A stretch of DNA of 64,000 nucleotides from Siniperca chuatsi. Taxonomy: Eukaryota; Chordata; Actinopteri; Centrarchiformes; Sinipercidae. The first letter of the stretch is position 1; each line of letters opens with the position of its first letter. The stretch covers positions 8,149,422 through 8,213,421 of the forward strand of contig NC_058063.1 of the NCBI RefSeq assembly GCF_020085105.1, in the 5' to 3' direction. This document shows, piece after piece, positions 39,601 through 50,010 of the stretch. The notes under the pieces were generated by a model. The model did not search any database. It was not told the origin of the DNA and was given only the letters and a program-made list of their open reading frames with translations. A program made the position numbers and the translations under genes.

Positions 39601-41677
39601 TAAAGCATAAACAGGGAATGTTAAAATGCTGTAGCGCTACACAGAAAATATAAAAATTCTGAGAAAATGAACAAAAATTATGATATGATCAAGCTCTAGT
39701 TCTGAGTCAAATTAGTCTATGTTGTGATCTGAAACACTTTCAGTTGCCCTCTAGTTGTAGATGATAAACATTTGCTGACTGGATGTTCCTGATGACCAAT
39801 GTAGTATTTCTAGGTTCAAATGAAGCCTTTCTCTTGATCAATGCCAATAATGAATGCCAGTTTTGCTGCCTTGATTATGTATTTCTTCAATGGAAATATT
39901 TAACATTAATGCAATATTTTGTATTCATGTCCCTCCTTAAGACTTACATGTTTGTTGTATATGAGGAGTGGATTAAATATTTTAAATTACACATTAGGAT
40001 GAACTATGCACAGAAATTAAATCATTCCAACAGAGATGAAGATGGGAATTTCCATTTGAAATTAGTACTATTTTAAATTATAAATTAGTACTTCCTTTTT
40101 TAAAAAGGGAGGGAAACCCCCAAATTTCACTATTAAAACATGTTATTTGGCAACTACTTTGATAATCCACCAATCCGTTCAGTAATTTATCAAGAAAAAA
40201 ACAACACACATTCACTGGTTCCAGCAGCTTTTGTATAACTGTAAATTTAATATTTTAGGGGTTTGGTCAGACAAAAACATTTGAAGCAACACCTTGGGCT
40301 CTGGGAAACTATGATGGGCATTTATTTTACCATTATCTGCCACTTTACAGACTAAATTCTAAAATCATCTGCAAAAATTTCAATATTCAATTAATCGTTG
40401 TTAATCGTGGTTTGACCTTGTCAAAAAGCAGGATTTGCTCTTTTTCATAATTTCATGTAAATTATATATTTAAGGGTTTTGGACAGTTGGATGTAGAAAA
40501 CAAGCAATTTGACAATGTCACTGTGGGCTCTAGGCAACTGTGGTGGACATTTTTTACAAAGATTGACGTTGTACAGACAAACAATTACTCATGAATATGA
40601 ACTTTACATTAATTAGTTGATAATGAAAATAATGCTAGCTGCAGCCCTAAAAAACACAAGTTCATAAAAATGTTAGTTAATATTTCTCCAAATCAATTCA
40701 TTCTTCCAAATTGTAAACTGATTGTAAACATCTGAAATTAGCGGGCTAACAACAAAATAAACTTAAAGAAAATAGTTTTTTTTAATAAAAAAAAAGGTTA
40801 AAAAAATAAATAAACTCTACACGTGAAAATGTCGGGTCGGTCTGCTGTGGAGTCTGTTGTTTTAATATCTTTTGTTATTTTACTGGAGAAACCCAAGATA
40901 CTTTGTGAACCTGCATGCGAAGTGTGAACAAAAAAAATGTAAAATCTCAAACAGAGATCCAATCTGTGGAGCGACAAAAACTGGGGCACACGGGAAAGCG
41001 AAGATAGGTTTGTGTAACTCCATTAACTGTGCATAATAGGTGCTCTGAAAAGCACAGAATAAACTGCTACATAACAGATTATGTAATGTAACTGTTAGTG
41101 TGCTGTATGTAATAAGAGCTGTGTCGTAGTGGCTTATAGCCTGCTAACGTCTTCGAAGAGCTAACCAGCTAAACCAGGTGTCTAGGCCTACCTGGAAAGT
41201 TGATAACTGGATTGGACGGTTTTAGCCGAGGTAATGCTAAGTGGCTAGTTTACAGTGGCTAACAAGCTACATAGATACACATAGCTGTGCTGTCAATGAA
41301 CGGGCCTGAGGTGAAAGCTATCCCAGCAACAACAAAGGGTAGAGGGTTGGATGGCTGAAAACAGTTATTTTCACGAAAGTCACAAAGTGCGTTTGCGTGA
41401 AAACGGCTTAAAGGCAAACAATGCACCAAATGAAAAAGACATGGTAAGCTATTAAAACACGTAAACCATGAGCCGAGGTCAAACTCCATTCCCGTTTGGA
41501 TGCTTGAGGCCAAACAAAGTCGGCTGTTCCGCTATCAGCTAGCACGCTGCTACAGCATGGCAGCATCAGTGAAGCAGGTCAACAAAACAAGCCTCCGCTT
41601 CGGGGATTACAATAGCTTTACACACACAAGACGCAGCGTCTAAATTAAAGGTTTTAAAAGTCCAAGTTACCTGGCAT
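33620..41677 (-). CDS. paip2b: Poly(A)-binding protein-interacting protein 2B
   Basis: Represses cap-dependent translation by displacing PABP from poly(A) and from eIF4G. Coding exons are 41677-41671 (ATG CCA G), 35891-35725, 33986-33804 and 33676-33620. All sites are GT-AG and phases close, giving 137 residues (human about 123). The acidic PAM1 core is [18 protein letters not shown] then [20 protein letters not shown]. The C-terminal PAM2 motif is [29 protein letters not shown] and [13 protein letters not shown] match PAIP2B and not PAIP2A. A second in-frame Met (35880) starts MSGPEVAK, so a shorter form without the first exon's six residues is possible. Odd points: the ATG lies in an exon with seven coding bases, 5.8 kb from the rest, and K replaces the usual V in the final PGVKY. 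Confidence 0.95.
34905..35085 (+). repeat. tRNA-derived SINE-like element
   Basis: A box-B-like 'agttcaactctgg' is followed by 'gggacctttgttacatgtcg', a pyrimidine-rich 'ccccatctctctttcccctt' body and an AT-rich tail with 'aaaaaataataaa'. This order is typical of a tRNA-type SINE common in fish. It lies in paip2b intron 3 (between exons 35891-35725 and 33986-33804), antisense. Confidence 0.6.
35611..35636. repeat. (GT)n microsatellite
   Basis: Short dinucleotide run about 90 bp past the donor of the main paip2b coding exon. Confidence 0.9.
35950..38290. other. paip2b intron 1, exon-proximal part
   Basis: AT-rich and non-coding, with a G-run at 37507-37517. No exon, RNA gene or clear element seen. 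Confidence 0.5.
38296..38985 (+). repeat. Interspersed repeat with 'gatcgg' ends
   Basis: It begins 'ctagggatgtccagatcgac' with 'cgatcgttatcggccaat' and ends 'gattggcaatcggtggcaaa'. The two ends resemble each other in reverse complement, as in a non-autonomous DNA transposon. No transposase frame. Confidence 0.5.
39020..39295 (-). repeat. Interspersed repeat, family G reverse copy
   Basis: It ends 'aataattgttagttgcatcc', the reverse of the family start (gggctgcaactaac). It shares 'gggttttggactggtggaca' and 'caccttgggcttgtgacagg' phrases with 40250-40560. Confidence 0.6.
40140..40655 (-). repeat. Interspersed repeats, family G, two adjacent reverse copies
   Basis: Two units (about 40140-40400 and 40425-40655) each carry 'ggtttggtcagaca' or 'gggttttggacagttgg', then 'caccttgggctctgggaaac' or 'cactgtgggctctaggcaac'. 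The second ends 'aataatgctagctgcagccc', again the reverse family terminus. Confidence 0.6.
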
Positions 41678-41679
41678 TG

Positions 41680-41870
41680 TGCTCTCGGTGTTCGCTTTAA
41701 AGTGTAACGTTACACAAAGTTCTTGCAACTACACCGCGAAGACTGCGTGTTCGACGTTTTTCCAGCGAGGATTACTCTGTGCTGCGATGCAACGTAGCTC
41801 AAGTTAGCTAAATCCTATTAGCCACCTTGCTAACGTTAGAAAGCTGGGTAAGTCACGTGGTCCGGTGCTG
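41680..41870 (-). promoter_or_regulatory. paip2b: paip2b promoter and 5' UTR
   Basis: Upstream of the first coding exon the sequence becomes CpG-containing. It carries a CACGTG E-box (41854-41859, in GTCACGTGGTC context). No splice acceptor precedes the ATG exon, so transcription probably starts here. No TATA box seen. Confidence 0.45.
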
Positions 41871-41879
41871 CATTCACGC

Positions 41880-44270
41880 TCTTTCAGGAATGTGGGAAAT
41901 ATAATCTAATGTCACATAAACGTAATGCAAAAAATGCCTATCACAATTTCCAACAAACCAAGCATCCATCAACCAGCAACCATCTTCAGATGTCTTGTTT
42001 TATCCAACAAACGGTCCTAACCCCAAAGATATTAAGTTTACAATTACATAAAACAGAAAATAAATCACATTGTCACATTTGTGTGGCTGGAACAAAATAA
42101 TGTTGCCATTCTTGCCATTTTTACTTGATAAATGACATACAACGTTGATTCGTCGCAAATTGAACAAAATGTGTTATTGAGGCTTTTGTTTTACAGAGAC
42201 ATGATAAATTTGGTCTTGTGTAATCCATAACTCCATAAATCCATAGTGGAATTGCTTTGAACATCAGTTTGATTATATTATGTGTGATATTGCAAACATT
42301 TTCCATATCATGATTACTTCATCATGACACTTATTGATATTGTGATAATGATTTCAACCATATTGACCAGCCCTACTTCATATGTCTGAATTAATCTGAA
42401 TATTGGCATACTATATGTGGGCAAGCGACAATATTCTGAACATGCTGATTTCCATTTGAAGGATTAACAATGATAAGTATGTAGGTGTGCAGGTAGACAG
42501 TGCATGTGGAGAGCAAATGAAAAACAAACTGACCAAAGTGCTGTCAGAAAGAACTGATGTTTGTTTCTTGTGTAGAAAAATATTTGGAGTGATCCACAGA
42601 AACAGATGTGGCCCGGATATGCAAGCAGCTACACCACAACATCTGGTTATATCCCACCACAGTATTTCCATTCCTTTTCCCTCCAGAGGCTCATAGTGTG
42701 TGATTAGATGATTGATCTCAACATTGAACAAGATCCAGCTCTGATGCACTCTGAGCAGAAAAACACTTTAAATCATTGACCCTCTTTCCTCTGCTGTCTG
42801 TTCTGATGAAAAGGATCCAGGCTTTTTTTTCCTATTGAGAAAAATGGATCAAATGTAGATAGTAGTTTGTTTTTTTTCCCACATCCTATTTTAATCAACT
42901 ACAAATGTCACAACACAAATAAACACCATCAGGCTTGGAGTGTCACAGCCTGAAATAGATATTATGTTTCTTTCTTCTCATGGAAGTTACAGTTGTTAAT
43001 GTCATTAGCTATGCTAACTGAATGACTGACAGCAGCTGACATCATGGTTGCACAGCAGCAAACAAGGAATGGTCTGGATGCTTCTGCAACTAGCAACTTC
43101 TTACAATCAGCTAAGAAAAGTGATCATCCCTATTTTTAAGCCAACAAAGTGCGACCCCCACTCTCATAATTTGCATTGCACAATGCAAACTGAAGAAATG
43201 ACTGCAGTGAATACCTTAAAGCCATGAGTTCATTAATATTGCTACAAAACATAATTAAGGTCATGAATTTATACATATAGACTGGATTAATTTTAGCCAG
43301 TTTGGCAACTGAGTGTAACGTCTGCAAGTTGCCCGTTCCAGCCCAAAATCCCTAAATATTACTTTCAATGATATATAAGAGGGAAAAGCAGCGTATCCTC
43401 TGGAGCCCGTTAACATTTGCCATTTTTGCTTGAAAAATTACTTAAACAATAAATCAATTATGAAAGTGTTGCCAAAAGATTTTCGTACAGTCTTTCAATC
43501 AATTAATCCAGCGGTTCCTAAGCTGGCTGTCAGGATCCCCCAAGGGGTCGCAGGATGAATGTGAAATAAGAAATATTTGAAATACGAAACTAAGCAAAGA
43601 CTTCTACAAAAATTATGCTTAATTTTTCAGACTTTTCACTAATCTTTCCTTCTTTATTATAACATATTGGATAGCATTAGCTCTTCGTGCTTCTAAAAGC
43701 AATTTAAGTGCAACAATCTCAAAAGGGAACACCACTTTTTAAACAGGTTCGGGTCATAAGCCAAAAAGTTGGCAGCCAATTAACTAATCTTAATCGTTTC
43801 AGCAGTACACGTCACAATAACGATGATATTCGAAAATCGGGGCTCACAATAGGTACTTGAATGCAGCATGTGAACAAACATCCCTCAAGCTCCACCACCA
43901 CTATACTCTTTACTCTCCTCCAAAACACAAATGCCTGCGTGGCTTCGGAAATAAACGCATTTCTGTGGATAAATAACAAATAATCTAACAGGTCACACTT
44001 TTAGTGACTTTTATGAGGAGGACTAAATCATTATAATGATGAACAACAAGCTATTAAAAAGGTCTGTTGTTCGAATCAGTGTGCATATAGTATATTACCA
44101 GACATTACTTACCATCGTTTCAGCATTTTCATAATAGTGTTAACATTTTTTCAGACTGATATTTGAGGGCTTAAGTGGTGGAACAAGTGATGTTAGCCGT
44201 GAAGCTGATTAAGAAAGAGGCTCTTATAGCCTACAGAAAGTAACATAAGTTATTTACTTTTTGAATTAAC
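41880..44270. other. Intergenic, no protein gene recognised
   Basis: It includes fragments of dispersed repeats: one ending 'catattgaccagccctac' at 42376, and one starting 'tccagcggttcctaagctgg' at 43508. The rest is plain AT-rich sequence. Confidence 0.45.
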
Positions 44271-44379
44271 ATTGTTAGCCTTTCTTGTTGTTTTCTTGCT
44301 GCTCTTTCTTTCTGTCTTTCTTTCTTTTCGGTAGCAAGCAGCTAGCTTCCCCCTTTTCTTCACCAATAACAACAGACTC

Positions 44380-44720
44380 ACCACACAACTTCAAGTGAAA
44401 GAGGGGGAATCCGCAAACCAGCTGTCGGGGGGAAAACGGCTCTTTTCCGGTCCCGGGTGTCACAAGAAAACAACACAGCAAAGAAATTCTTCTAATAATC
44501 CCCAAGACGCTAAACAAACACGTGCCTCCTTTGTCAGTTTGCTCGCGTTAGTGGCTAAAAAAAAAACGGATAAATCAACTGTTTCTTTGCCTAAACGTCG
44601 AGGTGGAAAACCGTTGTGTCGTTGTAGCGTTTGTCCAGCTGCACACTTCAGTCATTGGTTGGAATCTACGTCAGTCAACGCTTTCTAGCGATGCTATTGG
44701 CCCAGACGACCACACGCTCT
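44380..44720 (-). promoter_or_regulatory. Orphan promoter and possible non-coding first exon
   Basis: The segment is CpG-richer than its flanks. Read on the minus strand, it has two CCAAT boxes about 40 bp apart (plus-strand ATTGG at 44656 and 44695), an ETS-like CCGGAAAAG near 44450, and then a strong splice donor, GTGTG|GTGAGTCTG, at about 44383. This layout suits a TATA-less promoter with a short untranslated first exon, perhaps a distal paip2b promoter or a lncRNA. The overlapping 97-codon plus frame is not convincing. Confidence 0.35.
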
Positions 44721-45237
44721 GCCCCACGTCTCCATTCACGTAACTCAACAAAATATAATAAATTTTTCTCGCTGTCCCTGTTTTGTATACCAGTTAATAT
44801 TTGACAACTTGTCTGTACTAACTTGGTCTGACCTTTTGGCTCTTGTTTTATGTTTGTTAAGGCTGTTATGGATGAGAAAGCGAAAGGACAAGGGAGGAGT
44901 AAAAGTACAGCAGAAGAAAGAATTTAATATGTGAGTGTGAGCAGTGGCGTGCACATGCTTTTCAGGGGCGAGGAAATCCCCAGCTTGTGCCTCATCTATT
45001 TCCATTACAATCGAGTCACATCTGTTTTTCAGAAAGATAAATATTAAGTATTTGTTTTTACAGTGTTGAAGGACTCTTGAAATACATGTGAGTTGTAAAT
45101 CATCTGAAACTTTCTATTTGGTACCCAAATATGCTATTGTCTTCCTAAAAACACTAACCACTCTTCTAAAGACTATCTAAAAACTATCTGGACGAAAAAA
45201 TCGTCTGCTGCACGATAAAAAAAAACCCTGTTAGGGC

Positions 45238-45482
45238 TGAATTCATTCAATTTCAGTTCACTTCAATTCACTTTTATTCATATAGTGCCAATTCATAACA
45301 GTAGTTATCTCATTGCACTTTTCCTATACAGCAGGTCTAGACCGTACTCTTTATAATATTAATTACAGAGACCCAACAAATCAGCATGCATTTGGCGACA
45401 GTGGCAAGGAAAAACTTCCTTTAAGAGGGCAGAAACCTTGGACAGAACTAGACTCAATGGTGGGCGGCCATCCGCAGCTGCC
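45238..45482 (+). repeat. Interspersed repeat, family E
   Basis: It begins 'ttcaatttcagttcacttca' with 'tcatatagtgccaattcata', then 'gcgacagtggcaaggaaaaa' and 'gggcggccatccgcagctgc'. I recognise this as a very common percomorph dispersed repeat. Confidence 0.7.
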
Positions 45483-45489
45483 GTGTTAG

Positions 45490-48078
45490 TTAGAATTAGC
45501 TGTAAATGACATATATCCTTGCTCATTTTGTTGGACACATTATTGTGTTTATTTGGTCACTGACTATCACAAGTCAAAAGAAAAGAAGCTTTAAAAGCAC
45601 ACTCCTGTTGCTGATCATGTGAAAAGCGAACATGAAGAAGCCACAATGCAAAACGCGTTGTTCACCCACAGATAATTAAATATGTATGGCTGACGATCAA
45701 GACATTCCTGGTGTGTGCTGGAATTTCTTATATTGACAAAGGGGGCTGAGTATGCAGGGCCCTCATGTGAGGAGGGCCCACAAAGATACTAGAATGAATA
45801 GCCGCGGATGCAGGGAGGGGCCCATAGAGAATGCCCATGTACAGGGTCCAGAATTTTGTGCTACGCCCCTGTGCTACATCATTGTATATTAAATAATTAA
45901 ATAATGGAAACGAACATCAATATAGACAACTAACTAATACTACTGTCATACAAATTGAGCAGTGACATACATGGCAATACCTTTAGAAATGCAGTAAGTA
46001 TTGTTAAACAACCCTCTGGTCACTGGGTATTTATATTTCAGAAAAACAATTTATCTCTGTGTCTCAAATGTATTTATAATACATGAGAAGCAGAAACCGG
46101 GGCTAAGGGGAGGTCACAACACGGCACCAGAATATTACTTTATGCAGTGATGTTCTGAGGGTCGGTTGGTTTTTGTGCAGAAAACAGTCCAAATTTACCC
46201 CTTAAGTTATAACATTTCAAAGGTTCAATGTCCCTTATGTGGTGTCATGTAAGCCAAGTGTCTTGTGTTCGTCTTCCCTAATAGAGTGATAACATTATTT
46301 ATTTATAAATGTACTTCATTATCAATGCATACACCACTGCTTCATTGTAAACATTGTGTTGCCATGGAGGATTTTGTTCTAATAATTTCAAAAGCTAATT
46401 TCTAGGTATTCAAACAAATGTGCCCTCCCATTGGTTAAAGGATACAGATTCAATCTTAAGGTGAAGACAAGGCATAGAAAACTAAACAAAATTAGGAGAG
46501 ACAGGTGAAGACAGGCTGTGCTTAGCCTACAAAAAAAGTTGAAAGTTTCATCCATTCTTTTCATTCAGAACTGCCACCCCATTTGCATCAGAGCCTTTTA
46601 TAGCTTCAGTGATTATTTTGTCTATTTTTGGTCAAAACCAAAAACTTACCTGTTTCAATCATGCAGGTTTAGAGAGCTGAGCATGTTTTAGTGATGACAG
46701 CTGTTCTCAATCAGAAACACTGTTTGGCATAAATAACATGATGACAGTGGCATGTATGTCGGTGTATACAGAGAGAGAGAGATTTAATGTTCCAGACTCA
46801 CTCTATTTAACATAACATTGGTGGGAAAGTGCCTTTTTAAAGTCTATGCTGAAAATTGTAGTTTAGTGAAAATAGTAGGAAATTGCAAGTTTTTAAATTT
46901 CTTGGTTTCATTTCTTAATTCAGTCATTCTCAGGTTGTGTTCTGAAAATGGCCATTAACTTATTGGCAGCGCCTACTTGAGGCCATACTTCATTAGCTTT
47001 TCGGCACTTAAACGCTACTTTTCTAAGGTTGAATTGCAACACCTATTTATAGAATCCATCCTCATTCAGCCTCTGTCCTACGTGCCTCATGACGACATAG
47101 ATGAAATTAACAATACATGATTACAACTTTCACCTGGATCAACCCAGCTGTCCTCTTGAATGATCATGCACTTGTGAAAATGAGTTAAATGAGAGGAGAC
47201 ATCCTGGGTGAGCAGTAAATATGAGGGTGCATTACTCTAAAATCACAGCGGAGGGCGACTTCAACACACAGTGTGGTTGTTGGGCAGTGTGGTGTGTCCA
47301 CAGAAACATTATTGTGTTGTAAATGTAGATGGAAGTTTTGTAGCTGGAACTAAGGACATAAATACTGCAACCTGTTCCCACTCCTACCCCACAAAAACCT
47401 CTAATGTCTGTTGAAATGCAGACTAATTTTTAAAGTACTCCACAACAGTGTGACCAATGCAGAGGCCTGTCAAAATGAGGGAAAGGCCGCTTTGTCATGA
47501 GACATGAAAGGACCTACAGTATCATGTCTGAACCTGCGTTTCTGCTGCTTCTCTGTAGTCTGTCTTCGACATTATGACTTTACATGACAGTCAGTGCAGT
47601 GCTAACAACTTCTGAATCAACTGCTGTTCTTTTGTCAGTAATACACAAGTACATTTAAAGTTATTATCACACGCTGACTAAAAGTACACAACATTCGCAC
47701 CAAAGTTACAACAGAGAAGGAAGGTTTTTATTTGATAGGAGAGGAGAATAACCTGACTTGTTCTTGATAACTTACCAGCCCTCAGCTCACCAAATTAGGA
47801 TCGATTTTATGCACAATTTCTCTGTTAATGACAGGGCAGGTAAATGCCACATCTTGAGAGTTTAGTGCTGCATACTCCAGTGAAAACAAGTGACTATACT
47901 GCATATTCTTCTGTGTACCCTGCACTGCACTTGGTCTTAGTTAGCAGTCAGAGAAGATCCACCTCACCGTAAATCGCCACTGTAAACAGATTTCCAGCTT
48001 GCCACATTATTTCTGCATTGTCTCAGCTGGATGCAAGATGCATGGTTGTGCATATGTGTTGAGAAGGAGATGGCGACA

Positions 48079-48131
<53 letters not shown>

Positions 48132-49550
48132 ATGTCTGCAGTAGATTTATTCACACTGACTTGTGATGCCGCTCCTTGGGAAACTCATAAAGGGCTGCAG
48201 GAATGGCTCGTTTCCTTGTGATCACACACACACATGCACATCCAAACGGAGACCAGAACATATCGCGACGGCTTTACCTGTGGTCTCTGCTCTGTTCACA
48301 CATGATAAAGGCAGTTCGTGACGTCTTTAGGTGAAAAATTGTTTTATCCAAGACACCTCATATTGCAGATTTAATATACAGCCCACACCCAGATACATTG
48401 TCATGGGAGTGCACAGCAATATCATGCATGCACACATACCAACTATTCTCCCACTTACTATTTAGTTACAGACAAAAGCAGATACTCCACCATTTAACTC
48501 TAACTTTTCCCCCTCTTTCCTTCTCCCCACTGCTGTTACATGACGTCCCCCTCCCTCTTCTTTTTCTCCTTCAGCCCCTCTCTGCTATAAACGTCACCCT
48601 CAGTCTTTTCTATCGAATCATAAATCATAAATTCCCTTCCTGTACCTCTCTCTCTTCCTTGCTCTCCCTCTGTTTTATATTACACAATAGCCCCAGACTT
48701 GATGTCAAAGGGCAGTCATGTTTAATATGTGTGTGTGTGTGTGTGTGTGTGTAAGTGTGTAAGTGTGTAAGTGTGTAAGTGTGTGGGTGTGTATCTTCTA
48801 CCCCAGCCTTTCCTGTGGCCCTGGGTCCCCACCCCAGGCTTCACCAGCAAGTTTGATCAATGCCACTTAAGCAGACACATGAACGCGTACAACCACAGAA
48901 ACATACGACACACCCTCGCATGCACATGAACAGGAAGTGGCATGTTAGCACGCACTTAAAATACAATATTGCTGTTATTATTTTCTGCACAAACTCAATA
49001 TTGCTGCACGCACAAGTGCTTATAGTCCAAGGTCCTGTTAACACTCACCACTGAGGTGCTGTTAACACAATAAGCAACAGGTCTACAGTATGTTACATTT
49101 TAACAAGGACTTTGGTGAACATGGAAATATATTCCTGCTATACATTTGTTCCAGAAACTGTAAAGAAAACAGGGGGCCACACAGTACATGCAGATATTTA
49201 TACTTCACTCTCCCTCTAATGGTTCCCCTGTGTGTTTTACACTCGCAGACTCTGGGCCCCTCGTGTGTTTAACATGTTTGCTTGAAAAATGGCGCAGAAA
49301 GTCATGCAGTACTTGTGCAAGAAGATTTATTTTAGGAGAGGTTTTAGAATTATTACCACTTTATAAGCTACAATACTAATGCAGGGCAAGTGGATCTACA
49401 TATTCATGACCATTATTAATCTTGATGAAAGAAAAGGGAAGAATAAAGTTTTTCCAAATGGCATGTGATTGTGCAGAACATCTATCATTGCTGTTTGAAA
49501 CGCCAAAAGATCACAAAACTAGAGCTTGACAGTTCACTCTTGACCTTGGA
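45490..49550. other. Gene-poor intergenic stretch
   Basis: No exon supported. It contains a (TG)n of about 50 bp (48081-48130), and a second TG tract (48727-48752) that passes into a 'gtgtaa' 8-mer-like array up to 48787. Confidence 0.45.
48081..48130. repeat. (TG)n microsatellite
   Basis: Uninterrupted dinucleotide run. Confidence 0.95.
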
Positions 49551-49558
49551 AATGGCAG

Positions 49559-49789
49559 TTGACAAAACAAACTCATCTCAAGGTTCACTTACTTTGTTCT
49601 GGAGCTTTTGACCATATCATATCTTCATCAGCTGCCATTGTAATGGAATTAGAGATGTTTCTCCTCTACGACTTCTCATCTATGTTGACTTAAAACTCCA
49701 TGTGCTAATGAAGACCTTGTGATATGGTCAAAAGGTCCAGAATTAGCAAATAAGTGGACCGTGAGCCTAGATTAGTTTGTCAATCACAA
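49559..49789. repeat. Palindromic MITE
   Basis: The left end (49559-49621: ttgacaaaacaaactcatct ... tttgaccatatca) and right end (49723-49789: tgatatggtcaaaaggtcca ... ttagtttgtcaa) are imperfect reverse complements of about 60 bp. A diverged relative of one arm lies near 30975. No coding capacity. Confidence 0.65.
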
Positions 49790-49904
49790 ATACAAATGAT
49801 GAAATAAATACTGATAAAAAGAGTAATGCCTGCACACTGACTCTAAATTAGTCACATCTTCGTAAGGTCAAAATGTTCCAAAATTGTTACCACATCCATA
49901 TCTA

Positions 49905-49906
<2 letters not shown>

Positions 49907-49983
<77 letters not shown>

Positions 49984-50010
49984 TATATACCTCGTTATAT
50001 ATATATATAG
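49907..50010. repeat. (TA)n microsatellite at left edge of R4 LINE
   Basis: About 70 bp of uninterrupted AT repeats, then an interrupted portion reaching the LINE locus boundary. Confidence 0.95.

Noticed and set aside
44395..44688. 97-residue Lys/Ser-rich plus-strand frame
   Set aside because: Lies in a promoter-like CpG-rich patch, lacks splice partners and shows no domain.
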